NCBI RefSeq assembly: GCF_000143415.4
Contig: NW_003314266.1
Span: forward strand, 1,384,767 to 1,448,766
Origin: Selaginella moellendorffii
Lineage: Eukaryota > Streptophyta > Lycopodiopsida > Selaginellales > Selaginellaceae
Length of the DNA stretch: 64,000 bases
Direction of reading: 5' to 3'
A program made the translations under genes and the position numbers. The notes under the pieces are model-generated. The model was not told the origin of the DNA. It was given only the letters and a program-made list of their open reading frames with translations, and ran no database searches. This document shows positions 1-9,111 of the stretch, piece by piece. Position 1 is the first letter of the stretch, and each line of letters starts with the position of its first letter.

Positions 1-30
1 TACAACACAGATGGTGGGAGAAAAGAATGC

Positions 31-1074
31 ATGGGGATCCTCATCCAAATGACAGACACTCCATGCAGTTCCATGCAAGAATATGGATTGGCACTTGTGG
101 TAGAGACAGCGTCCGCCTTCAAGATCCACCTTGCACATCCTAGCGGCTTCCTGAAGGGGGGCAGCAGCTATGAGGAATTCTTAGAGGGAGCTAGGGAGAG
201 GTTGTCCAGGAGGCCCACAATTTCAAAGATGCTGCGGGTCTATGAAGATCACATGGAATCCACGGACCTCACCTACGGCGATGTTCAAAAACTATATTCC
301 AACATTGAGCCATTGAGAGTGCCTCCAGTTCGCGAAGCGAAGGGGAAGGGGGTCGATCTGGAAACTACCCCGAAGTAGAAAAGGGTGGTCAAGCTCAAGC
401 CAACGTCCGACTCTCTTGCTCCAAAAAAGAAGCTACTCGGTGATGCCATTGCCTCGGGTTCGAACACTACACCCACCAAAAAGAAGAGCCACAAAGAGCA
501 GAAAGAGCAAGAAGAGGCAGCAAAAATCGTCGCAGATAATAGTACTTGTTACTATTCCAACAAAGTATATACAATCGACGTGAGCCGTATCGACATCCAA
601 AGCAAATACAACCACAGGTTAGTATCTGATGAGTGGGTGGAGAAACTGAAGCAGAAGATGCTGGCAAGTCCAGTAACACCCGATATCGCAGACGTGATCC
701 CCTACTACCGAACAATGAAGGGCGAGACGAGGTTTCCAGACTTGATCAATAGGAAGGTGTTGGACGATCAGAACATCCGGTTCTATGCCGTCTCCGGGCA
801 GCATTCTAGCTTGGTGATGCAAGAGATAGTTGTGGATATTATGGTGGGCGAGGAAGTGAAGAAAGTCTTCAAGACAAGAGTTGTCCGCCTGATAAAAGGC
901 AACTCGCCCCTCCGATCTATCATATCCATCTCCCACGCGCAGAATGTCAAGCAAGAAACGTGCTACAAATCGGGTCTGCACGAGACATTGGCACGAACAC
1001 GGAAGCTCTGGGTTCAACTGAAGAAGCCATAAAAACCAGGACAAGGACGTGCACTAGCAACTAGCGCCTGGCAG
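31..1074 (+). pseudogene. First visible exon: ParB-like domain
   Basis: One frame runs from before position 31 to a donor site after 1074 (CAG followed by gtaagc), broken by TAG at 376-378 and TAA at 1030-1032. The segment at 540-930 looks like a ParB/Srx fold. It has a YNHR motif near 607-618, followed by an amphipathic 'EWVEKLKQKM' helix, then a beta strand ending in SGQHS near 793-807. That last motif sits where ParB proteins have the G-E/Q-H-R motif of the nucleotide-binding pocket. The final arginine of the ParB consensus is serine here. The N-terminal 115 residues are not recognised. The downstream frame joins in phase 0 with the exon at 1129. The ParB assignment is an inference from motif order only. 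Confidence 0.5.
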
Positions 1075-1128
1075 GTAAGCCTCGTTGCATGTGGCATAGC
1101 ATGTGGCCTCACGCCATTTCCATTGCAG

Positions 1129-2443
1129 GAATTCTCGAGTCTTCTCTCGAAAACACTGGGGGTCAATGACACACTCAGCATCCATAACATTCTACTCGCG
1201 ACAAAAGTTGTTTTTGACAAATGGGTAGATGTGCTGAGGAGGTACCATGACGGGGAGTTGCTAAACTCAATGGGTGTGGAGGACGGCCGGAAGCCCAATG
1301 ATTTGAAGCTCAACGCCTTGCGTTTCTCGCGGTCTCTAGACGATGACGACCTTCTGACAGTGGCTAATGCTCTTCTACGTGGTGAGGTAGTCTTCAACAA
1401 GACCAAAATGACTCCCGGCCATATTGTGACATACGAGGACTTGTGCACAACTCTGAGAGCTCGTGCGCTATTGAAGGATTGGATCTTCGAGCAAGTGGCC
1501 GTGGAGAGGGTGAGCATCGACACCACGCAAGAGATGATGGAAGAGCTGGAGTTGTCAAATGAAGACATCGACGACTACGTGAAGGGGGCCCCCAAGTTCA
1601 TCGATCTGCTGCGGGATGCCACGAAAAGTAAAGCTGAGAAGTTGGATCAGTATCCAAATTTCATTAAGAGGGATGTCGACCGCTGGCTTCAGAAACAGCT
1701 CGACCCCGCAGCAGAGGCCTATCGAGAACCTTACCGGGTATACGTGAATTCGGATGAGGATCAAAGGTGGAGGAGCATCGTTTCCCGCGGAGATGAGCAG
1801 GTCAAGAACATCTTTTGTGTGATGGACTTCACAAACGAGGAGATCACTCATGCAGACGAAGTCAGCTCCATCATTGACTTAATGGTGGGACTTGCGGAGG
1901 TGGAATCTTCAGTCCACTATATGATCTACGACTCCGAATCCTATCACAAGTTCTGGAAGGCCTTGAACGAGGTGAAGGCTCGGTTGAAAGGCAAGGAGAT
2001 GCAGGAGATCCATGGGATAATGGCTAAGAAGAAGATACCGACGAATGTCCGCATCTTCACACTCGCCCTTGTTATTGGTCCTGCAGCAGAGTGGGACTGG
2101 AGTGACTTCCCAGCTTCGTTCGACAAGGCCGATCGAATTGATCTGAGGGAGGTCAATTTACCCGTGCCTGAGGAACTGAAGACGGCTATGGAGCTTTCGA
2201 ATCCAGAGAAAGCTCCAGGTGTAGCATGGGAAATGCTCAGCTGGGTCTTCAACGCAATAGCACCTGCTTCCGACTCCAAGGGCAAATGCGTTGTCAAGTA
2301 CAACTGCGGCAGACTATTCTTTCGAGCCGCACTACTCAAGGGTGTCCCGTGTGTTGCGGTGACAAACTCCATTGAAGAGGTGACTTCAATGAAGCATATA
2401 ATTACAGTTGCCAAAGAAAAACAGTATCTTCTTTGCGAACCTG
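1129..2443 (+). pseudogene. Second exon: helical region ending in a possible degenerate N4/N6 DNA methyltransferase
   Basis: The exon is open for 438 codons between a good acceptor (ttgcag at 1123-1128) and a donor (gtgagt at 2444). The first half is charged and helical. In the second half three motifs appear in the order of a DNA amino-methyltransferase. GPAAEWDW (2077-2100) stands where DPPY/W is expected. NPEKAP (2200-2217) resembles the HP-x-KP motif. A strand followed by NCGRLFFRAALLKGVPCVAV (about 2302-2361) resembles the F-x-G-x-G AdoMet loop followed by 'AAxxxGRxCIGI'. The catalytic DPP is lost and the AdoMet loop is altered, so any methylase activity would be absent. ParB-methyltransferase fusions are known in phages and bacteria; the link here is my inference. 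Another reading is a lineage-specific helical domain. Confidence 0.4.
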
Positions 2444-2574
2444 GTGAGTACGCACTTTAAGTTTAAATGTTATCTCACAAGCTCTGTATGCAGGAGCGTG
2501 GCCACCCCCAGATGCTGAAATGGCGTTAACAGCTACTGTTGGGCCGAGCTCACAACCTGCACAAGGTAAGGTCA

Positions 2575-2588
2575 CGTGAGGCCTCACG
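2575..2588. repeat. Perfect 14-bp palindrome in an intron
   Basis: CGTGAGGCCTCACG is its own reverse complement and fills the middle of the inferred 38-bp intron at 2566-2603. The right half continues as ...ACGCCATT, matching the other palindromes of this locus. The intron at 1075-1128 contains a related, imperfect copy (1089-1117). Confidence 0.8.
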
Positions 2589-2711
2589 CCATTTTGATTA
2601 TAGATCGTTGTGAATATTCAGACACGAGGACTAAAAAGCGCACTAGTGGCGCGTCGAAGAAGGACAAACAGACAAGCAATAGGAAAAAAGGAGGTACAAA
2701 TTATATTTGCA

Positions 2712-2733
2712 ATGGCGTGTGGTCTCATGCCAT
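2712..2733. repeat. 22-bp palindrome in an intron
   Basis: Left arm ATGGCGTG and right arm CATGCCAT, separated by TGGTCT, give an imperfect hairpin inside the 49-bp intron at 2694-2742. Confidence 0.8.
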
Positions 2734-4074
2734 TCCTTGCAGGAGACACTTCTTCAAAGGCAAAACAGGCAAGCACCAGCCAAGCTCAAACTAACAGTGG
2801 TCATAAAAAGCGAAAGCACGTTGGACAGTCGTCGGGATCAGAGGCGTTTGATTCGAAAAGGAAGAAGGGCAACGAAAAGATGATAGATAATGCCTCGCGG
2901 TCACCACCTCCTGACTCAGATTCCTATGGCGGACTCCCCTTCCCCAATCTCAATGGAGAGGTACAATGGATGAGGGATGCTTTTCAAGTCAGGGCCATGT
3001 TTTTCTCATCTCGTCGTCTTCAAAGGGTGCAAGAACGTGCAGAAACCATGTTAAGACAGTCGGGTGAGGATACAGTCCTAGGTCACGCACTAAAACAAGC
3101 TATGGATGTCTTGTATTTTGAGATGGAGACTCGGCCAGATGATTTTCCCAAGATGGTCCTGGAAGAACAAGCCATCCAGCCTGAGCAGCCTATGGAAGAA
3201 ATGCAGGAGGGGGATGAGGAGCCAGAGAAAGATAATGAGCAGGAAGAGCAGAAGGACGAAGAGGAGGACAAAGAAGAGGAGGACGAAGAAGAGGAGGACG
3301 AAGAGGACTTGGATGGTCCTCACAATGGTGACAATCACAATAACAACGACGACGATGATGACGACGATGACCAACCTGAGGTGGCCAAAGAGCAGCGGAG
3401 GAAGGTCATACAAGACAAACCATCAGGTAAATAATAGTACATCCATTCCTAACCTTTTACCATTTCTAACATTGTCCATGTAGGTCGCAAAGCAAATGGT
3501 AAGTAGAGATTATTCAGTTGAATTAAGATACAAACTCTAGCCTTTAGTGTCGAGGAAGGATAGTGCCAAGCAAGGGTCGAAACGTATGTCCAATCCTTCA
3601 GAATCAGTAGTGCGCCCAAGTGATATCGGTCCTAGTTCCTCAATAGCAGTTGATGGTAAATACAGTATAGTCGATTCAATGTGCTAATGAGTTTGTTTTT
3701 AGTAGCCAGTAGGGAGGATACCATCTCAATCGAAGGGAGATATTTGGACATGCATATGGATCCGCTAGTGGACTCTACTTGCCTGCAAGAGTCATCAGAG
3801 CTGGTGGAGGCTACTATCCATATCAACGCCAAGCAAGCTGACCACGCTCCACTTGATGCTGCCCATACCACTGAGTCAATCTTGTCCACGTATCCAACTG
3901 ACGGTGACCAGGCGCCATTGGACCTGCATGAGGCCGCCCCAGCCGCCGAGCCGGTCGTATCCTCATTTCCAACGGACTCAACGTGTGCCCAATCGTCTGA
4001 CTATGCGCCGTCCCTACACCGCCCCTGCTGCCTGTTCGGTCATGTCCACTTTGCCAACGGAGGCACCAGCTGAA

Positions 4075-4096
4075 ATGGCGTGTGATCACACGCCAT
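4075..4096. repeat. Perfect 22-bp palindrome in an exon
   Basis: Arms ATGGCGTGTGA and TCACACGCCAT are perfect reverse complements with no spacer. In the frame that reaches the FCP1-like exon it encodes part of AEMACDHTPSE. Confidence 0.85.
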
Positions 4097-4149
4097 CGGA
4101 ACCACCCCATGCCACTGTTGAGCCAGTTGTACCAGAGTCTACAGCTGAA

Positions 4150-4171
4150 ATGGCATGTGCCCACACGCCAT
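4150..4171. repeat. Second exonic 22-bp palindrome
   Basis: Arms ATGGCATGTG and CACACGCCAT around CC form a near-perfect palindrome. It lies 53 bp after the first exonic copy and again encodes AEMAC(A)HTPS. Confidence 0.8.
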
Positions 4172-4329
4172 CGGATGCGATTGACCCCACATTGCAGAGG
4201 AGAGTATTTCCGCCCTTCACGTTTCCTCGACCAAAACCCTCTGAACGACCATCGGGAGCACCATTCGCTAATATTGTAGATGGTAAAATTGACTTGTACC
4301 ATTTTTTATGCTGACGCATTTCATTTCAG

Positions 4330-5192
4330 AGTCACGGCGAAGGTACTGTATCGTTTTTTATCTGAACGGTGTCCTTTTCTCCCATGAGCGTGGCTCATCC
4401 TCGAATGTCACTGCACCCTCCAAAGCCTGCGGTCGCAAGTTGGTCAAAAGAGACAGATTCACATTAATCACACGGGAGAAACTGCGGGATCTAATAATGA
4501 CCATGCGACACTTAAAACAGAGGGCCGGGTTCAATTTGCAATTGGGAGTTTGGACATCCATGATGCGCCACAATGCATTAACGTTGCTACAGATGATGCA
4601 CGATCAGACGCGAGTAATATTACCATTTGACTTTCTCCTAACGCAGGAGGATTGCTTGACTATGGTCCATGTGAGGGGTAGCAAGCCCATCTTCGTCAAG
4701 CCAAAGGCTGTAGTGATGAACCGGACTGCTAGGTCAAGTGAAATCCTCATCATCGATGACTCGCCGATTAAAACTGCAGCAAACACGCACACATATGTAG
4801 TGCACCCCATCTCTTGCAGTATGGAAACTAGGGAGAAGAAACCGTATGTTCTGGGGGACCTTGCAGAACGGCTTGGAGCGATGGTGATAGAGAACCGGCC
4901 AGTCCAGGAGGTGGCTGCAGAAATCAACCAAATGGCAGATGGAACGGTATATCAGAAGCCATTTGATCGAACAGACACCAGTCATCATTTATGGCATGTA
5001 TATTGTCTAGCCAAGCACTATCCGCATCTCCATAATCTGCTCAACCGGATGGGTTCTTCGACCATTAAACATGAGCGTGGACGTATTAGAGAAGAGATGG
5101 CATTACTATTGGGTTTAAATCCTGATAGTGTGGAGAGTGATGAAATTCCAAGATTATTGTATAGGCGTTGGAGGCAAAAAATAACAGTCTGA
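4330..5192 (+). pseudogene. Last exon: FCP1/NIF-like HAD domain lacking the catalytic nucleophile
   Basis: The exon follows the acceptor catttcag and ends at TGA 5190-5192. The order of motifs is that of FCP1/NLI-interacting-factor phosphatases. Motif I is VFYLNGVLF (about 4350-4376), the GVWTS motif follows near 4543-4557, a lysine motif FVKP lies near 4693-4704, and ILIIDDSP at about 4744-4767 is the acidic pair of motif IV. In active enzymes motif I is DxD with the first Asp as phospho-acceptor; plant relatives often read DLNG. Here the first Asp is Tyr and the second Asn, so a phosphatase reaction is not expected, whereas motif IV is intact. A C-terminal extension (about 4790-5189) is not recognised. 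If expressed it would be a pseudo-enzyme that binds protein or phosphopeptide. Confidence 0.65.
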
Positions 5193-5920
5193 GATGGCAT
5201 ATATTTATTTAAAAATGTAACTTATTATGGCATGGGGTTCCATGCCATTGTATTAATATTAAAAGACAATTCTTTGAGAGGATTTGCATTATACTAGAAG
5301 TGTTACAGCGTGTTACAGCATGTTATTGGAAGTCTACGAAGTTGTTTTATTAATAAGGGGAAAGTAAAGATTGAATGGGGACTTGGGCTCCACCTAGACT
5401 CGGAGCAACTGAGCCAATATTAAAAGGATGGAAAGAAATTGGACGACGATGACAAGGAGAAGAGAGAGGTGAAGCAGTGGCAGGGGGAGGAGAAGTGATT
5501 GAGTAGACATTTCCTTGTTTAAAATAAAATGGCATATGCCTCAATGCAGTTGAATTTTGTTATATTTATATACTATATAAAGGTTTGGAAACCTTATTTT
5601 ACAAGTGGGATAATGACAATTCCCACTTTAACGAAATAGAGCTTATCCTTAAAACCATATTAAGAATGTAAATGCCAAAATGGCAAGTTATCAGCAAGTG
5701 ATGTAGGATTTTTAAACTCATTGCAAAGCTTTCAAATTCATGGCTCAATCTTTAAAACCTTATAAACCTCGTTAAGAGAAGGTAAATCGTGCTCTATACC
5801 TTGTGAACACTAAACATCAACTACAACAACTGCTAATGGCATGGAATCCTTGTCTAAAAATCCACAAATATTGGAACAACAAACTTGACAGAAACATGAG
5901 AAGAGAGTGAAGAAGGAAGA
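5193..5920. other. Intergenic AT-rich stretch, no gene seen
   Basis: This lies between the broken ParB/FCP1-like gene and the decayed Gypsy element. Apart from the palindrome at 5227-5248 and single palindrome arms (near 5528 and 5834) I see no coding signal. The 3' LTR and integrase of the Gypsy relic should lie about here but are not recognisable. Confidence 0.5.
5227..5248. repeat. 22-bp palindrome 3' of the gene
   Basis: Arms ATGGCATGG and CCATGCCAT around GGTT form a hairpin about 35 bp after the stop codon. It belongs to the same ATGGCRTG...CAYGCCAT family. Confidence 0.8.
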
Positions 5921-7257
5921 AGAGCTCAAGAAAAAGTATTAGCATCAGCCATAAAACTCTTTGAGTAATGGATAATATCAAAATCATATATCTAAAGTTT
6001 CAAAACCCACTAAGCAACTAAGTTCTTTCATTTCAATAATGAAGTAACTGCAACATGATCACCTTTTAATAACATTTGAGAATTATATAGATATGCATAA
6101 AGTTTCTCGAAACCCCAAATTGCTATTAAACACTCTTTCTCTATCATGGAGTAATTCACCTCAGTTGGTCGTAATGTATAATTGATATATGCAATAGAAT
6201 GGTGCTGACCGAGTACATTCAAACTTTCTTGCATCAACACACATTCAAGACTAATATTAGTAGCATCCACACGCAAAATAAAAGGTTGAGTGTAGTCAAA
6301 ATAGAGGAATTGTCAATAACTCTTTGAGATTTGTAAATGCCCACTCACAGTTTATAGACCAAATGAAAGATGACATTGATGACTTCAGGAATGCTTGCAA
6401 TGGTGCAATGAGATCAAGAAGATAATCAACAAAACAACCAAGATACTACACTTTGCTTAAGAAGTTTTGTATATCACACACTTTGGAGTAGGGAACTTTA
6501 GAACAGCCATAAATTTGTCAAGATCAACTTGTAAGCCCTCTTGAGAAATACGGTACCCAAGATAAATCATGTCCTTGGACCCAAACACACACTTCAACCG
6601 CTTCAACTTTAAACTAACTTCCCATAGTTGATTTAACACCTTACGAACATCACGGATGTGTTCCTCCCACATCCCCTTCAAGTGGATCAAGACATCATTG
6701 ATGAAATCAGCAATCACTTCTAGTATGTCACAAATAACTTTGCCCATTATTCACTGAAAAGTTGTTGAAGCATTGTTCAAACCAAATGGCATCACTAAGA
6801 ACTCATACAAACCAAACAGTATATGAAAAACAATGTTAGGAATATCTTCCTCGGCCATTGGCACTTGCCAGTACCCAAAAACAAGATTTAACTTAGCGAA
6901 CTAATGACTTCTCCCTAGATGATCCAAGAGACTAGTAGTGTAAGAAAAGGGGCACACATCTAATCTCATCATTTTATTTAACAAACGATAGTTGATGCAA
7001 AAATGAATACTCCCATCAGGCTTCACCATATGGCCAAGGACTCTTCAACTTTCGAATAACACATTTTTCTAACGTCTTCTTGACGTTTGCACGTAGAATT
7101 TTGATTTCTTTTGGTGATTGGCAATGAACAAGAACCTTGATTGGACAAACATCCCCAATTGAAATAGAATGACGTATTACAATTTTGGCCCCATACAATA
7201 GGTCAAATTCAAAGAAATCAACATACTCTTTAATGAGTCAGTCAACCACTACAACAC
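5920..7257 (-). pseudogene. Decayed Ty3/Gypsy pol: reverse transcriptase and RNase H
   Basis: Read on the minus strand from right to left, fragments appear in the correct Gypsy order. First comes the RT entry 'CVIRKLKSPWPYGEA' (about 7016-7070). Then MPFGLNNASTTFQ (about 6755-6795) and a palm segment with FINDVLIHLKG, LKRLKCVFGS and YLGYRISQEGLQVD (6500-6690). The RNase H part follows with NYSMIEKECLIAIWGFEKL (about 6095-6155), ending near 5950 with YDFDIIHYSKSFMADANTFS. There are many stops and shifts, and the YxDD site has become xIND. It is the left part of the oldest retroelement of the window and is interrupted at 7257/7258 by the 28.7-kb nested insertion. Its gag lies at 38.6-39.4 kb. 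Confidence 0.8.
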
Positions 7258-7421
7258 TGTAGCGCACGTGGTTTTGACCCTTTATCCTATGGTGATTTAC
7301 CATAGGATAACACCACGAAGTGGAACCTAAACCCTCTTTTATGCCATGTGACATATGCCACATGTCACATGCCACGTGTCCATAGGACAGCGGCGTGGAA
7401 CCCGAGGTTTAGGGCCTTGGG
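7258..7421 (-). repeat. 3' LTR of the 28.7-kb element, outer fragment
   Basis: This matches 34862-35025 of the other LTR and is cut off at 7421 by the insertion of the plus-strand element at 7422. The final five bases, ttggg, are the target duplication of that insertion. Confidence 0.9.
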
Positions 7422-7976
7422 TGTGAGACACAAAATCCCTAGGCCCCAAAGTGGAGCCGAAAGGGTGCCACATGGTAGTGGCCGAAGCGAAAGCTAAACG
7501 AGCGTAACACGTTTGGACTAAAAGCTCTAACTTGAAAGGTCGAGAGCGGGAGTGGAACTCCCAACAAAGTGCTCAAGGAACAAGCATGAAGCGAGGAATA
7601 AGCGAAGCTCCAAAAAGGGACCCAAAAAGGACCAACACATGACACGTAGAAGTGTTCGAGATGGACCTGAGTTGGAGTCCGAAGTGGAGTCTGAAGTGGA
7701 GTTCGAGATGGACCCGAGTTGGAGTCCGAAGTGCAATCCGAGAAGGACTTGAGATTGAGTCTGAGGTGGACCCGAGATGGACCCGAGATGGAGTCCGAGA
7801 TGGAGTCCGAGGTGGAGTCCGAGGTGGACCCAATGGACCCGAGATGGATCCAAGATTGAGTCCGAGACGGACCCAAGACGGAGTCCGAGATGGAGTCCAA
7901 GATGGACCCGAGATGGAATCCGAGATGGAGTCTGAAAAGGACTCAAGATGGAGTCCGAGGTCGAGACCGAGACCGG

Positions 7977-8012
<36 letters not shown>

Positions 8013-9090
8013 AACAGAGACGGAGAATGAGATCGGGACCGAGACCGAGGCCGAGGCCGAGTTCGAGTCTGAGTTCGAGTCCGAGTCCGAGTTCGAGTCT
8101 GAGAGGGTGAAAGCCCAAAGCGTTCGTCTCCCAGACCCTGGGGTTTTTGGTGAGCTCCAAAAGTATAGTAAGGGGGAGGACTGCAGTGGAGCCAGTTTGG
8201 CCAGGAAAGGCCAGTTTGGCCCAGGAAGGCCGGACCTAGTGTTGGGTGATGAGCTGCCCACTGGGAAGTCCAAGACTAGAGTGAACACAGACCGACAAGT
8301 GGGGTAGCTTGGTGAAGTGTTCAAGAGCCGGCTCTAGTTCCCCCGGGAGATCGATTGGCCGATGCTCCCAGTCCAAGTATGGGTGGCACTACCTACTTGG
8401 ATACCTAGTGTGGCTCAACAGAACCTTGCTCTAAGCCCATGGCTAGAGCACCCGAAGGCAGAAGGCGAGGAGAGTACCCACGAGGCTTGCGTAGGGCCAT
8501 GGTGTTTCGAAATGTTGTCCCAAAGTCCCAAACTGTTAAAAAGAAGAGGAATAGTCCTTTGGTGTGGTGACAAAGGACACAATCATACAGTGAGGAAGTC
8601 CCAAAGGACAGTTGGACATAGTGGTCGGGCCTGTGGGCCTTGATCCAATGGCAGTGTTGGTGAACATGGCCATGGGCAGGAAGGGACTTGGTGGGGACTG
8701 GAAAAGAGATATTGGGGAAGGCATGTCTACAGGCATCATGAGGATGCTATGAAGTGGATCTGGGATAGCCACTCATGGATGGATGGCCTAGTCTTTGAGA
8801 GACAGGATTGTAATGCAGGTGGTGTTGGACCACCGATGTGACCAAGGTGAATGGGCATGGCCTAGCGTAACGGGCTGGTATGTCGGTGGTACCTTGGGGT
8901 GTCGGTCATGGGATCGGACACGTGGAGCACTTGGACCAAGTGCAAAGGTTGAGTGGCGTGGATGCCATTCTCGGGGCTAGCAAGCCCCAAGTTCTAAATG
9001 GGACTTATGGAGGTTATGAATGAGACTCCTCCGAGTGGTCGGAGGTGCGGTTAAGTGACTAAAGTAGAATGGAAAAATTAGTCACTTACA
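7422..9090 (+). repeat. 5' LTR of the plus-strand LARD-like element
   Basis: It starts TGTGAGACACAAAATCCC and ends ...GTCACTTACA. The middle (about 7656-8106) is a degenerate tandem array. Conserved single-copy blocks lie on each side, for example the CCAGTTTGGCC repeats near 8190-8225. Confidence 0.9.
7656..8106 (+). repeat. Tandem array in the LTR (GAGTCC/GAGATGG/GAGACC units)
   Basis: Three zones follow each other. Units of about 12 bases alternate GAGTCCGAGATG with GAGATGGACCC, then comes a GAGACC hexamer run, then a GAGTCC hexamer run. Because the units rarely contain TA, several frames on both strands lack stop codons; these are not genes. Confidence 0.9.
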
Positions 9091-9093
9091 ACT

Positions 9094-9111
9094 TGGTATC
9101 GGAGTTGTTCC
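9094..9111 (+). other. Primer-binding site
   Basis: TGGTATCGGAGTTGTTCC lies three bases after the 5' LTR and matches the start of the initiator-Met tRNA type of primer site (TGGTATCxGAG). Confidence 0.75.

Larger units (their letters stand above)
2494..4282 (+). pseudogene. Linker exons, basic then acidic, low complexity
   Basis: Six inferred short exons encode a linker. It starts rich in Lys/Ser/Thr (2604-2860), then has a helical segment with MFFSSRRLQRVQERAETML (2998-3054), then a long Glu/Asp run with an Asn-Asp tail (about 3210-3375). The exon 3703-4282 is rich in Pro, Thr, Ser and Glu. Within that exon the frame used from 3703 ends at TGA 4071-4073, while another frame is open from about 3853 to 4314 and joins the FCP1-like exon correctly (GAT G | AG TCA). 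A one-base indel near 4005-4020 therefore breaks the gene. Two exonic palindromes at 4075-4096 and 4150-4171 encode near-repeated AEMAC(D/A)HTPS peptides. Confidence 0.5.
1..5192 (+). pseudogene. ParB-like / DNA methyltransferase-like / FCP1-like multidomain gene, broken copy
   Basis: This is a gene of about nine exons, with its 5' end probably outside the window. Exons inferred from GT/AG sites and frame are <31-1074, 1129-2443, 2494-2565, 2604-2693, 2743-3426, 3484-3498, 3541-3655, 3703-4282 and 4330-5192. Introns are about 38-58 bp. In order it encodes a ParB/sulfiredoxin-like domain, a helical region ending in a possible degenerate DNA methylase, a basic then strongly acidic linker, and an FCP1/NIF-type HAD domain. 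Three lesions lie in the inferred reading frame: TAG at 376-378, TAA at 1030-1032, and a shift of frame near 4005-4020, where the linker otherwise stops at 4071-4073. I see no splice choice that clearly removes them, so I call it a pseudogene or a decayed member of a repeated family. No gag, pol or transposase lies next to it. I do not recognise a named plant gene. Confidence 0.6.

Noticed and set aside
3083-3413. Minus-strand open frames of Ser or Val/Ile/Leu runs
   Set aside because: Shadows of the acidic low-complexity linker on the plus strand.
7656-8106. CRISPR-like array or satellite centromere repeat
   Set aside because: Units are contiguous and degenerate without unique spacers, and they are confined to LTRs with target duplications.
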